A stretch of DNA of 64,000 nucleotides from Xiphophorus maculatus (GCF_002775205.1 NC_036453.1:26210713-26274712); one strand, 5' to 3'; positions 1 through 12,400 are shown, numbered from the stretch's first letter. Notes: a model not told the origin generated them from the letters alone. A program made the numbers and translations.

Positions 1-516
1 TCATCTGGCATCGTATCAGATTTTAAATTTTCTCCATACTGCTTAGTCATGTGCAAAAAGAATAAACTATATGTTCTAGTCACTGAAAAAGTAGAATAAA
101 CTGTTAACTGTTGGATTTTATGAGGATCTAATAAAAATAATCTGCTCTTTACCAGATTTTACAAATACTTAAATTTAATATCAAGAATTAAAAACATATA
201 ATAGTTTAGATTTGATGTTTCTGTGATCACTGTCCAGTTTCACGGCCCACTTTGAATCTAAGCTACATCTTTATTCCATATAACTATATTTTCAGAAGTA
301 ACTTGTAAGATAAATACACCCATAATATTTACATCTGACACAGAATTTTGTGAATTATCCCAATTGTAAATAAATTACACAGTTCTTATTCTTAAATTCT
401 TTAATTCTGAAACAACATTTTATAATAGAACTACAGGTAAATTGGTGTGCAGGTTACATTAAAGCATGTCCATAAACACAAGAGGCAACAAGTTTGAAAC
501 AAACAATAGATAACAG
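1..516. other. AT-rich 3' flank of atp5mg
   Basis: No open reading frame, RNA gene or repeat that I recognise. The sequence is AT-rich and probably holds the spacer to the next gene off the left edge. Confidence 0.5.
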
Positions 517-522
517 TTTATT
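517..522 (-). terminator. Poly(A) signal AATAAA for atp5mg
   Basis: A canonical AATAAA hexamer on the minus strand, about 75 bp downstream of the atp5mg stop codon. Predicted from position only. Confidence 0.6.
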
Positions 523-595
523 AGTTCCTAGAACAGTAGGTTGAGCATAGAACGCTCAAAAGGAAAAAAAATAAATAAACATCAGTCCAAAAATA

Positions 596-2060
596 TCACA
601 CTTTGTAGCCAATCAGACCGCGTTTGCCAATGCACTCTCCGATGTAGTACCACAGCATAATTTCAGTGGCCACCACTCCATTCCTCACAACATCCTGAAA
701 CACAAAAGTTGTATTAATAACCAAGCCAACCATGCAGTTAAGGTTCAGCTTTACATGATTATGGTTCATAGGTGTCTTGTTGTGTTATTTAGGATGTAAT
801 AACTGGCAGGGCGGGGGGGGGGGTGAAAATACAGATACTCCACTTGAATATTTTCACTTTTTCCAAACGTAACCACAATTTAACTTTTATATTTTTGGAA
901 AATGTAGAAGTTAGAAATGACAGTAAAAAAATGTTTTAAAACATTGTAAAGAACCAGCTAAATGTTGTTTTCTATCTTTAATGCACAATAACTTGTGGAA
1001 TCAGTGCACTCTCCATTATCTCTCAGTGTTATTGACAGTCAGCTAGCTCTCCTTCTCAATACAATCCATGAAGTTCTAAAATCCAGCCACTGCAGACCCA
1101 TGTGCCAATTCAGTATATTAAAATTTTCATTAATTAACATATTCTGGGACATCAGCTGTAATTTTATACATGTCAATAAGGACTGAGCTCTAAAAACAAA
1201 AGTGGGGGGGGGGGATGAACTGATTTCAGCTGTGGGTATTTTTTCTGTTTTGAACTGGCTGAGCTTAAAAATAGAAATGTAATGAATGTACAGAAAGCTA
1301 AAGAGCAACAGCGGGGGGGAAAATGAAAAAGCAGACGAAGAAGTTGTCATTTGATTTATCAGATTCTAAAATAAAGTTGTTGTATCGTTCCTTCAAAAGA
1401 AATTGCTTCGACATGGACGTCCCTTGCCGATTTTGCTACGGCCTCGATAAAGACACCTAAATAGGTTTGTTGCCATGGTTCTCACGCACCCTGACTGTGG
1501 TCTGGCCCAGGCGGGTAATGTTGAGCAGGTTTAGAGCTCCCAAAATGGCTCTGGGGAGCTCGGCAGGGGTCGGGGGGACCAGTTCGATCCGAGCATAATA
1601 CCAGAAGGTTGCTAGATGAGGTTTGGAAAAGGTGACAGCGGCTGTAGGGAGAGACATATGTCCCAGTCAGCTCAGGCCTCTAACGGTGGTTTAGCTAGAA
1701 CCGCGGCGTTGCTAGGCAACATTAACGGTTCAGCTAGGTGTCTTCTGTTCAATTAAAGGAAACAACTGGACTTATTATGCAGATAAACCACAATTTAACG
1801 GGTTAAAACAACAAGGGCAATGATAAATTAGTATCCAATAACTGTATTATAAAATAGAAACACATAATCTGACATCCACTTCATTCATCGGAAGGCTGGG
1901 TCAACACAGCATCACCCTCGTTGATCCGTTGACGGGTTGTTAAGGAAGATTAAACAACTTATATCCGTCCTATAATAAATTTAAATTGCAGAAAGAAAAA
2001 TAACTCACCATCAACAAGAATAGGTACTTTAGCAACCAGTTTCTGCACAATCTGTGACAT
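596..2060 (-). CDS. atp5mg: ATP synthase membrane subunit g (ATP5MG), 3 coding exons, complete
   Basis: Subunit g of the mitochondrial F1Fo ATP synthase sits in the inner membrane and helps enzyme dimers form. Coding exons on the minus strand are 2009-2060, 1490-1641 and 596-694. They join with GT-AG borders into a 100-residue protein, against 103 in human. The diagnostic block [19 protein letters not shown] lies in exon 2, and exon 3 ends in a hydrophobic segment followed by [10 protein letters not shown], the family's C-terminal signature. The ATG at 2060 starts MSQIVQKL, matching the family N-terminus. An AATAAA on the minus strand at 517-522 lies about 75 bp past the stop. The stretch between about residues 53 and 67 differs strongly from the human protein as I remember it, but the frame is intact. 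Identification is firm. Confidence 0.95.
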
Positions 2061-3632
2061 GTTGGCGCGTTTGTAGACGCTACGTATCCCCCGTTTCAAA
2101 CTGAATGTCACCTCCAGTTGAAGGACCACTGACTCCAGCTGACCACGCTGCTGCCTGTAGAGAAACCATTTACCTTTCATTGCTGCCATCTTCTGGACGT
2201 AAAATGTTCCTACAGTGTTTGGCTTCTTTCCATTTCCAGTATTGGTGGCTTGTTTTTTTGTTTTGTTTGTTTTTTTAAACTGTAGTAACACGTTTCATTG
2301 CTCAGTTAATTTTTTTTAAGACTTGTTGAAACGTTTATTTACATTTGATGACGTCTCCACTATTATTCACAACGTGACAAAAACAAATAAAAAAAAATCG
2401 TCCAGGTGATTCTTGAACATTTTGCGCAAGTCGGAAATATGTACATTTTGAATCTATTTAAATGGAGTACCTAATTCAACAATACACAAATAAACAAAAT
2501 CGTGGTTTAATTTGCACATAAAAGTTTTAAACAATAAAAGGATGAAAATGATACACAAAAATAACAGCGCACCAATAGCTTTTAAAGTAAATTGTGTACA
2601 TCTGTGAGCATCTCTAATCAGGGGCCCACATTGGTCCTGTAAAACTGGTACTGACCCCTGTTACAATCCCTGTGCTGAAAAGTTAACACTAAATCAGTTT
2701 CTAATGGTGGAAAAGATCTCTGACCATCCTGATTCTATGTTGACAATAAATTAAAAATTAAGGACTAGCACTTTTAGCTTCAGCTGAGATAAGACGAGAT
2801 GAGATTACAGATTTCAACCGCTGAAGTCACAAGTGGCACTTTGGCAGTCATCATTCTCTTTAACAGAAATCCAAACAACGTTTATAGATCATATGAGCAT
2901 ATCAAGGTCTTAAAAAAAATCTCTTGACGCCTTTGGGACGTCATCTGCCGGACAAGAGATTATTTGACCAGATCTAAAGTCAAGTGATGACTTTGAAAAG
3001 ATGGAAGTACCTAAACGTGGGAAAAAAATTTGTGGATAGTATATATAATATCAGAATAATATAACAGTTTTTGAAATAGTTGAATCTTTGGTGAAGGAAT
3101 GTAATTATTTATTGTAATTTTACACAACAGTATCTGTAACATCAGTTACATAACACAAGATAAACCGAAGATATATGCATTTAATAACAGAGTAAAAAAA
3201 CTATAGTGCTCACCACCACCTTATTTGCTACAATCTCAGAAAATACTGGTATATAACTTTCCTAGAGTTCTTTCAAATATTTATTTACTACTTTTGTAAT
3301 CGCTTTTAATAAATTATTGTCCAACGTGTGAAGTGTTTGTTTCCTCAGATGGTTGCTGCGAGGCAGTTCTTGTGCTATATTAAATTGAGGTAATTTATCA
3401 GACCAAAACTCTCCTAACCTATAATACTGAACACAATGGCATTCTCATGCCATCACAAATAACATATTGTTAAAACTGATTCATTTTTAACATGTCTTGT
3501 CAGTTTTGTTTGGATTTGCTTTGAATCCCTGGGGTGTGACAATAGCAAAAGTTTCTTGCCATCTTCAGCTCTCTTTATAAAGTCTTCAAACTGGTGTATA
3601 GTGCTGGGGAAAGTCTTCAAAATTGTTCACGC
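2061..3632. other. Spacer between atp5mg and pdzd3
   Basis: The part next to 2060 is the atp5mg 5' region. The part below 3632 is presumably the pdzd3 3' UTR, with a minus-strand AATAAA at 3280-3285. A CTCF-like core with one mismatch (minus strand, 2183-2196) lies just upstream of atp5mg. I see no further gene. Confidence 0.5.
3280..3285 (-). terminator. Candidate poly(A) signal for pdzd3
   Basis: AATAAA on the minus strand, about 350 bp past the pdzd3 stop. Other AT-rich hexamers occur further on (near 3100), so the exact end is uncertain. Confidence 0.35.
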
Positions 3633-6600
3633 TCACAAAAATGAAATCTCAAAATCGTCTTCCTCCTGCCGAAATAAAATGATTGTGCGTAGTAAGGGTA
3701 GTTCTCAATAATAATTGATCATTATTGGATTTGTGATTCCCTCACCTCGCTGTCGGTGACATTAGACGCTGGTCTCTCTTCCTCTTTCTGTTTGTCATAG
3801 CTTGTCTGGTCCATAACTAATAAAGAAATACAGCTCCCTCCATTTTTCACCAGAGTAATCACATCAGCCAGATATTTCTCTTCTACATTTTTGCCATTAA
3901 CTTCCAACACAACATCTCCCACAGCCAGTCCTGCTCTCTGTCCAGAACCTCCAGAACCCACCTACAGCAGAAGAGAATTGTCAATCTTACAAAACTCGTC
4001 TGTGCCTGAGAAGTACAAAAGTGCTGGTTCCCACCTCACTGATGAAAGTCTCATGTCTCTGTGGGAGAGAGTCCAGACGAAAGCCGAATCCAAGTGGATC
4101 TTTTTCGACTGTGCAGAGTCTAGAACCGCTCAAGCCATTGTTTCCCTTTGGAGATAGCTCAACATTCATTTCCTCCATTTTTTTCTCAGCTGTTTCACTG
4201 TCACAGAACAGAAGAGGAGACAAGCCCAGCTGTAGGAAGAAAACAAAAGAAAATGAAGAATGGAAAGTAAATGTGGTGTGAACATAAGTTACGGTGCTGG
4301 GAAATCTGTTGTTGAACTCTGTGCTGATCCCTTCATTTGCCAATTGTCTCATTTTAATTTAAGGGAAACACACTCTTCTGCAAAGTTATAAAGTGATCAA
4401 TAATAGTTATTCAGTGTCTGAGTAACTTATCAGTTTCACAATGATTTTGTTTGGGGTTTGGCAACTTTTTACAACTTTTCTTTACAACCTATTTAAAAAA
4501 TGGATTAATTGCTTGGATGGTTGGTTAGCTGGTTGGTTAAAATGCCTGACTGTTGGTTGGTTGCTCTGTTATTCTGGTGGTTGGTCAGTCATTTTTATTT
4601 GGTTGGTTAATCTTGAAATTGTCTTCCTGCCGAAAATAAACAAGAATGTGCAATAAAGAAGGATAGTGCTACGTTGGTTAGCCCATTTTCCTGATTTGTT
4701 AGTTGCTTGTTTGTTGGTGGGTTGGTCAGTTGGCTGTTTGTGTGAGGATTTAGGTTTCTGTGTTGATTTTTGGTTCATTTAGTCCCTGTATAGGTGTGTT
4801 TTGCCCCTGATTGTTCCCAGCTGTGTCTCAAATTCCCTGATTACTCCCTATGTATTTAACCTCACCTGTGTCCCCTGCTCCCTGTCGGATACTTGTCGTG
4901 GTTTGTCATATGTCGTGCCTCTGTCCTCATTGTCTAGTTCTGCTCCAGTTGCTACCAGTGCTTGAGTTCCTTGCCTTATTGCCCACCTGTGCTGCCTGGA
5001 CTTTTTGCACCCTTTGAGATCACCATTAAAACAATCATTTTGCACTACTACCTGGGTCCTGCCGCATACATCCTCGCCACCATCAACCCATTTCATGACA
5101 GTTTGGAGCTTTAATTGTTTGGTAATTGAATAAGTCATTCAACCATAAAATTGGTAGGACTTAACCCAACATGTATTTGAATTGGTGATCGTTTCAAGGT
5201 AGATGCTACCTACTGGAGAGGCAGCAGTCTCACAACACTGAATAGGGTCATGTGGGTCCAGAATATAAATGGACTTTCAGGCACTTTGTTGTTGGCAGTT
5301 TGTTACAAATGGTGAATGGCCTTCTTATAATCTTTGCTTAAACAGAAGATAACATTTTAAATATCCAGTCAAAATCCATAAAGCCTTTCCTCAAGCCTGT
5401 TGCACTATTCCTTTAGATCAGTTTGAGAAATTACAAGAAATCTGGATCGGTAATTTAGGGATTGCCGAAGACTTCCAGACCCTGTCGAGGATGAGATAAG
5501 AGATTCTCACTTGGTTGTAAAATCCCAACCCAGACTGGCTGATTGTGGTGATGAAGACTTGCTTTCCACTTAGTCTCACTCTTTCCACAATCTCATCGTG
5601 TCTGAGTGAATCCACTGACTCTCCATTGACCTCCAGCAGGATCTCTCCATCCTGCATACCTGCCCTCTCTGCTGGACTGCCACTGTCCACCTCACGCAGA
5701 ACATGATCTGTTGAATAAAACAAACCTAAACCTCAAAAAGGCAAGCAAGGTTTCCTTAAATTTCAGCTTCCACTATTTTCTTCCTCTCACAAGTGTTTCC
5801 TGATGATGTCTTCTCCAGCCGGAGAAGAAATCCATATCCTTCCGGCCCAGAGATTAGGCGGAGCTTTCTGGCACTGAAGGGCAGTTTGTTGGGTACAGCC
5901 ATGGCGGGCAAAATGGGCATCTTCCTCTGCATGTAGATTTTCTTACTCTCACTGTCTATCACCAGGATTGTGATGCTATTTCCACATTTGTTCATCTATG
6001 ACAAAACAGAAACAATAATTTTTAAATTTATAGTATCATACTACTATACAGTATTTAAATATAATCTCACGTAGTACAAACCATTCGACTGAGGGCAGAG
6101 TGTGTAAGGTGGGACACCATTACTCCGTTCATCCACACCAGGTGATCTCCCTTGCGGATTCCTGCCTTTTCAGCCGCGCCACCTTTCACCAGATTCACTG
6201 AGAAGTGACCTTTCTCTCCTTCGATGCAGACACAGGAGAATCAGCCAACCTCAACAAAACAGCTATCTAATCTTGAACATTGGACCGGTTGTGATTGCCA
6301 GGAGATGAGTTACCTTCTAAGGCAGTAAAGCTGATACCTAGACCTGAGCCAGGCTCCTTGGTGATGTGGTAGAGTCTGGGTGGCTTGCAGGGTTCTTCGT
6401 CGAGGATCCTTGACAACAATCTGAGGTCCTGACCTCTTGTCACAGCCTGCTCATACTCCTCGCCGTCCAGCACCAACATGCATAACTGCTGTCCACTAAG
6501 CTTAATCTTCCTAGCAACCTAATAGATCAAGATAGAAAGTATGATTTGCCTCAAATCAAGAGTGAGTAACCTAAGGAGAACGTGAGCTTACCTCAGCGTG

Positions 6601-7288
6601 GGGAACATCATCAACGTAGCAGTTGTTGACCTCTAGAAGTCTGTCTCCATCTCGAAGGCCACCCCGTGCTGCGATGCCCCCTAGAACCACGTTTCTAATC
6701 ACGTGTCCATGGCGATCTCGTTCCACCCGCAAGTTGAAGTCATAGGTCTCCCCTTCTTCTCTTTTAAGAACACACATGCGTGGCCTGGGAATCCACACAG
6801 AGTCTGATTTAAAAGAAGAAAAAAATGCTCAGTTTCAAAGAGTAAGTCTTCTTTATGGTATGTTGTGCAGCAGTTTGAAGAAAAAAAAAAGCTGCATACC
6901 TATGCAGTCTGTGATGACCATGGCAGGGTTATCAATTCCCTCTTTTGGATCAAATGTAAATTTTCTTTAGGACAAGAATGAATGAAATGTAAATGAAATG
7001 TCATAGTGTTCGAGTTTACGGCAACCCTGAAATATTCATGCTAAACCAAGTAATACACTGTTTACAGATATCGTAATATGATGCAAAAAGTCTTATTTCT
7101 GTTCAGTTCTTTTTCTGGTTGTTATATTCTGTAAAAAGAACTAGTCAAATTGTCTAACTAAGCCATTTCCCTTTCAATTAATGATAACCCAAGTCTGAGG
7201 TTTAAATAAGAGCTGGGCAGTAAATTAGTGTTCAGAATATATTATAACAAATGGAACAAACAAGAAAGGTGACTTACTCTGTCAGCAT
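3633..7288 (-). CDS. pdzd3: PDZD3 / NHERF4, four-PDZ scaffold protein, 10 coding exons, complete
   Basis: This family tethers transporters and guanylyl cyclase C at the apical membrane of intestinal and renal epithelia. Coding exons, 5' to 3' on the minus strand: 7278-7288, 6900-6964, 6592-6803, 6314-6518, 6082-6218, 5791-5995, 5511-5707, 4035-4229, 3746-3961, 3633-3665. All have GT-AG borders and the phases add up to 491 residues. PDZ domains lie at about residues 34-117, 144-227, 254-338 and 381-463. PDZ3 has GPEGYGF and PDZ4 has DPLGFGF in the carboxylate-binding loop, while PDZ1 has TYDFNL with Asp where a Gly is usual. LSPLLF between PDZ3 and PDZ4 and the VNN in PDZ1 match PDZD3 rather than PDZK1. 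The start MLTEKFTFDPKEG is split over a tiny first coding exon. The last exon encodes an acidic tail ending SFL, a class-I PDZ ligand form. PDZK1 is the main alternative, and I rate it unlikely. Confidence 0.9.
4441..4780. repeat. Degenerate (TTGG)n minisatellite in pdzd3 intron 7
   Basis: Many imperfect TTGGTTGG-type units run through the intron between exons 5511-5707 and 4035-4229. They create spurious open frames on both strands. Confidence 0.6.
4790..5102 (+). mobile_element. Retroelement-like 3' end or LTR fragment in pdzd3 intron 7
   Basis: A C/T-rich stretch ends with 'cctgggtcctgccgcat' and then 'atgacag'. I recall this type of ending from dispersed fish retroelements. No coding remnant is visible and the class is not certain. 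Confidence 0.35.
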
Positions 7289-7354
7289 GACGACTTCCAG
7301 CACACCATGAAAAACAAAGAACAAATGAGATGAATGACTTTGGCTGCATGACAC

Positions 7355-7385
7355 TCACATTATAAAACGCCTTATCTGCACATCT
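7355..7385 (-). promoter_or_regulatory. Possible pdzd3 core promoter motifs (GATA and TATA/CDX-like)
   Basis: About 70-95 bp upstream of the pdzd3 ATG, the minus strand reads AGATAAG, then GCGTTTTATAATG. That is a GATA site followed by a TATA- or CDX-like box. The arrangement would suit an intestine or kidney gene, but it rests on short motifs only. The transcription start is unknown. Confidence 0.25.
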
Positions 7386-7477
7386 CTTGATGAAAAGATA
7401 AGGGGATTTATATAATACAGTTTACCTTTTAAATTTTTAACCAGCACTTTCAAAATATTATAGCTTGCAACACTACA

Positions 7478-7555
7478 TACACCCCCCCACACACACACAC
7501 ACACACCCCTACACACACACACACACACACGCCCACCACCCCCACACACACACAT
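7478..7555. repeat. Interrupted (CA)n microsatellite
   Basis: CA dinucleotides broken by runs of C, in the spacer upstream of pdzd3. Open frames here are low-complexity artefacts. Confidence 0.85.
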
Positions 7556-7797
7556 GTTTGCACAGCTATCTTTGCAGGGACTTTCCATTGACTTCCATTC
7601 ATTTCTCCAGGCTAAACCTTACCCTTACCCTTATCATAACCCTAACCATTACATACCTAACCCTAACCAAAACTCAATTCACACCTTAGTCCTAAATCTA
7701 ACTCCTGACCTAAAAACAGCGTTTCCCCTTGTGGGGACAAGGCTTCGGTCCCTTCTTTACGTCAGGAAAATGGTCCCCACAAGGCATTAGAAACAAA
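7556..7797. repeat. Degenerate telomere-like block with a GTCCCCACAAG inverted repeat
   Basis: Between two CA microsatellites there are several CCCTAA and CCTTACC variants (about 7615-7680). These are followed by an 11-bp inverted repeat, CTTGTGGGGAC at 7728-7738 and GTCCCCACAAG at 7773-7783. I recall this combination as a dispersed fish repeat rather than a true telomere remnant. Confidence 0.6.
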
Positions 7798-7837
<40 letters not shown>

Positions 7838-7843
7838 CGCACG

Positions 7844-7885
<42 letters not shown>
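7798..7885. repeat. (CA)n microsatellite with CGCA interruptions
   Basis: About 88 bp of CA units with a few GCAC interruptions. Alternating purine-pyrimidine sequence, likely to vary in length. Confidence 0.9.
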
Positions 7886-7886
<1 letters not shown>

Positions 7887-8279
7887 ATTACGTATCAACT
7901 ATGATATGACAATGCTGATGTAACCGGACCTTAAGGCTCTGGTTATGTCTACCTAATAGCACAGCCTCATTCTTACACTACTGGTTATATCTAAGCTTTC
8001 ACCAACATACATGCTGACTTTGACTAACAAGTGTAACTCCATAAAACTGGGATTGATTTTATTTCGTAATCTTTGGTCTTTGTCCCTTCTAAACACCTGG
8101 AGAGATTGCAAAATATGGACTCTGTTGGAGTAGCAATGTCCCAAAATAAATCAGGAAATATCTGGATTCGGATTGGAGCTACGCTCTTTATATAGTGGGG
8201 TTAAACACTACCAGAACAAATTCAGTCAGATTATACAGAGACCATCTGTGAGCATCGATTTCAAAGTCTTCCTGCAGAT

Positions 8280-8730
8280 TATCAATTAGATTACAGCTGC
8301 AGTTTGTAACTTATAAAACATGTTTTTTATATATATATTTGTTAAAATTATCATCATTTCATCAGAGTAAGTCAGATGATCTGTGAAAAATCAAGCTCCT
8401 TTGCCTTCTCTCAGTGCTCCCATTACTAATTGCAGAGTACACCACTCGGTCAGAAACAACCAATCAGAGCCAGGGGGAAGGTCTTAGTGCTGACAATCAC
8501 TGCAGTGCTCACTGCTTCCCCTTGCTCTCTGCTGTGCTGCAGCTGGTTCAACACAACATAGCTTGCCATGAATGCTAAGGCTAGGTAGCATGGCCATCGA
8601 TGATGACCGTTTTCCTGGAACAGTAAGTTGCTTCTCCGCCATTAACACATTGAGCAACATTGATTGACGGCACTAAAACCCTCCTTCTGGATCTGATTGG
8701 ATGTTTTTCACCGGGAGTGGTGCATTTCTT
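8280..8730. repeat. Possible dispersed teleost repeat (class unknown)
   Basis: Contains the phrase 'aaccaatcagagccaggggg', which I associate from memory with a widespread fish repeat. Ends were not resolved and no coding sequence is visible. Confidence 0.35.
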
Positions 8731-8754
8731 CAGCCTAATATTAGTTTTCTCTTT

Positions 8755-8865
8755 TAAATAAATTTACAAAAAACTTTGCTCCACATTGTCACAATGGAAT
8801 ACTTGTGTGTAGAATCTTAATGAAAAGATTAATTTAATATAGTTTGGAATAAGACTGTATCAATC
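8755..8865 (+). mobile_element. Tc1-like transposon 3' tail (relic)
   Basis: The order 'ccacattgtcacaatggaat', 'cttgtgtgtagaat' and 'ggaataagactgta' follows the 3' tail of fish Tc1 elements. Only the tail is present. A better-preserved relative lies at 51710-51805. Confidence 0.5.
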
Positions 8866-8867
8866 AA

Positions 8868-9440
8868 GTAGTCAAGTTTATTTGGTTAGCACACTTCAGC
8901 AACGAGGTAGTTCAAAGTACTTTACATCATAAAAACACAAGAATAGAAAGTCATAAAAACAACATGCAACCAAAGAAACTTTACATTTTGACAAGTACCA
9001 TCATCAGAATCATACACATCAAATATGTTACTCATTGTTCAATTTATTATGTTTCCAAAGGTGGGAGCCTTGATTTAAAGGAACTCGGTATTTTGGCTGT
9101 TTCGCAGTTTTCTGGAAGTTTGTTCCAGGTTTATGGTGCATAGAAGCTGAATGCTGCTTCTCCACATTTGGTTCTGGTTCAGGGGATGCAGAGCAGACCA
9201 GACCCAGAAGACCTGAGTGGTCTGGAGAGTCGATACAACAACAGAACATCTTTGCTGTATAGTGGTGCTAAACCATTCAGTTATGTATAAACTAACAACA
9301 GTATTTTAAAACATATTCTCTGAGCTATAGGAGCCAGGATTTTGAAAGGAGTGATGTTCTTTATCTTCTTAATTTTAGTGAGAACTCGAGCAGCAGGGTT
9401 CTGGATTTCTTTTGTGATGAGGATGATATGTTCAGGGAAT
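8868..9440 (-). mobile_element. LINE relic (L2/Rex-like 3' end)
   Basis: On the minus strand a broken frame contains SASPEPEPNVEKQHSASMH and PGTNFQKTAKQ. It corresponds to the C-terminal end of fish non-LTR retrotransposon polyproteins. It is followed by the typical 3' tail with 'taaagtactttgaac' and 'caaataaactt'. The copy in cltc intron 27 (42085-42480) carries the same segment on the plus strand. It is dead. Confidence 0.6.
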
Positions 9441-12400
9441 GTGCAGTGTTATTTCCCACTACACACAAAGTTTTGTATGTTGGCCAAAAATGTTTAAAAA
9501 TCGTTACTGAACAGAACATGTATGCTGTGTCATCCAGACTTGGGTTGCTCTTTTGACATCTTACGGTTACTCCTTGATCCTTTTGAGGCTTTCATAAAAT
9601 ATCTGGAATATACACTGAGATGAAACTACTCACATTCACTAATTAATTTACTTTTTAAGACAGTTGATTGCATCAGATTCAATTTAGGGGTGTCCAGATT
9701 AGAAGAACATTAATCTTAGGTAATCCACCATGTTTTTTGGTTGTTTCGTTTGTCACATAAAAATTCCAGGGAAGAAGATTAAAGTTTGTTACTGCATTGT
9801 GACAAAATGGGTAATAGTTGGTTCGAATACTGTTGAGAGGTGCTGTGGACATTTGTATTTGTCTTCCACATGAAAGGAGATGATAGGAAAATGCCAGCAG
9901 TGTCACACTGAGCTGTCACTGTGGCCTTATCTAACAGTCCAACATGGTGTTGAAACAAATTTTCTGCCTTTCTGACAGAGCTAAGAGTTACAAATGCTAA
10001 ACAATGTTCGGCTCTTTCAACAGATCAGTGTCACTCCACTCAGGCACCTCTGGACTGCTAATGGGTCACTGTTTGCTTTTCCTCTCATAAACCTCCTTTT
10101 CAGTCCTTATGTAAGGGGGAAGCCCAAATACAATGGTAGCTAATATTGCGTACAGCTGGGGAGTTTGTACTTTAAATAGGTATCCTTTAAAAAAAACAAG
10201 AAAAAAAAAAAAAAAAGTCCAATTAGCAACATGTAAAAATATTTTTCAACAACCCTGAATGTAATCAGAGTCAATCAAGTGAAACTATGTTTTATCAAGG
10301 CATTATTCCTGTGCAGCACTATAAGAATAATGGGAAAACAAACAAAAAGAGCGCTGCCTGGAGAACATGAGGGGTATAAAAAAATGAACAAACCGGATAG
10401 ACATGAATGGATTTATTGATACAGTAAAGCCATAAGACAAGCATGTAAAACAACCAAATAAACTCACGCCTTACCTTCACCTAAGCTCATGCTGTGCTTC
10501 TGTCATGTCAGGTCAGCAAACCCTCACAGAGGGATGGACCTTTGTGGTTGTATGTGCAGAGACTCCTCCCTCTGAGGGTTACTGTTTAATCAGACTGGGA
10601 TGTTTTGAGCACACATGTCAGTGCCACATTGTTCTGTAGACAAAACACACAGGACACTTCAAGGAAAGTTACAGATCATTATTCTGCCGCAGTTACAGAA
10701 TTACAACCCAGAGTGGCAGTCAGGGTCAGGGCCTGTCTGCTGCTATGTTGATTTTTCACTAATGTTCTCTAGCAAACATCTGAGGCCTTGCATATTCCTG
10801 GAACTGTTCAATTTATTCTAGGATTAAATTACAAAAAGGTGGATTGTAGTATTTGCTTTCAGTTTTGCGTCAAAATATGTACAGGAAATGATCTAAACTG
10901 TCTGGAATCTAAATTTTGCGTCGAGATAGGAGAAGGATAAAACGCAACGTAAGCCTAGAACCGTTGAAGCGTGAAAAAAGACGTTGACACAGAAAGAAAA
11001 CAATAAACAATATGTTGGTTTATTATCAGCTTAAGTGGGACAAAACTTGGCCCAGAAACATCAAACTTTCCCTGGAACATTTTGAGGTCAAAGAAAACGC
11101 ATTCTTTGTGAGAGAGGGATACAGCCAACACAAGCAGGCTCCTCATTCCACTGAACACGAGTTTTTTCCTAGGGGATTCATTCCATTGCTGGTCAGACAG
11201 TCAAACATGTAACCAACAGAAGCCACAGTGAAAGAAAATGTTAATGGCTACAAAAAGAAAGATGTTTTGTCTGCAGCTTGCAAAGGGATACTAACCCAAA
11301 TGTTAATGGATGAGCTGTAAAAATTTTATTCTGATTATTACCCCATACAAATTTCATCTTTAAAACCCTAAATTCATATTTTTTTGTTCGAGAGTTTATG
11401 AAAACGTATAAAAATTATCTTAAACAAAATTTATTTCAATTGAATTTTTTGCATTTTTTTTTTATTTTTTATGAAAAGCTTCATTTGCGACTATGTCACT
11501 TTTGTTAACTTGACCAAATTATTTCACATGGCAGAGCATTTTATATAAAAATCATCGTCTTTAAAAATAGTAATAAATGTTGTTACAATATCACAGAGAT
11601 GAGTCATCAGCACAATACAGACAATGATATGGTCTAATTATATTGGGAAGTGTACTTTATACTGTAGAATTAAAAGTTAGTATTTTGTTGAAAATTATTC
11701 ATTGAAGGTCGATTAATTCATCCTGCCACTAGATGGCACCAAACTCCAAACTAAGTCTGGTGATTGGCGACACGATTGCGCTTCTCTCTGTTTAAATTAC
11801 TTGAATATATTTGAAGTTGATTTAACTGTGTTTTCTATTTCTTGGCTAAAGTGTATGTTAATCAACAGGAAGCTGCTAAACACATAAAGTATTAATTTAG
11901 CGTCGATACCCAGCTGTAGCCACATGCTAATGATTTTCTAGCCTGTTCCTGTTCGTTGGTAGCTTCAGACTGACTGGTTTCAAATCTTACATCAAAATTT
12001 CATGTTTTTATTGGACCTTCTCAACTCTGACATTAATTCCCTTTGCCAAAATGTACTTCTGTATGCTTCAGAGTTGAACAGGGCTACACACACACACACA
12101 GTCAATTAGTAACTTCCCTTCAACCAGGGTTCAAAGGTTAAGCTATATTGGGCTGCATATGACTGAAGAGGAATAGTACAAATATAGGAGAAATACTGGA
12201 AGTTCAAAAAGATTGATTGTATGTTCCTAGCCTCAATGTACAATGTTTTGGTAATGACAAAAGTGTTGTATTTTGTAGACTTGATCTACATGTTTCTATA
12301 CAGAAGAGTAATGAAAATGTTACGTAAGATTGAAAGACTTTTATTTGTAACTCCATCCATTCTTGTCTTATTGGTGTGAGTTATTTCTTGGCTTCTGTCT

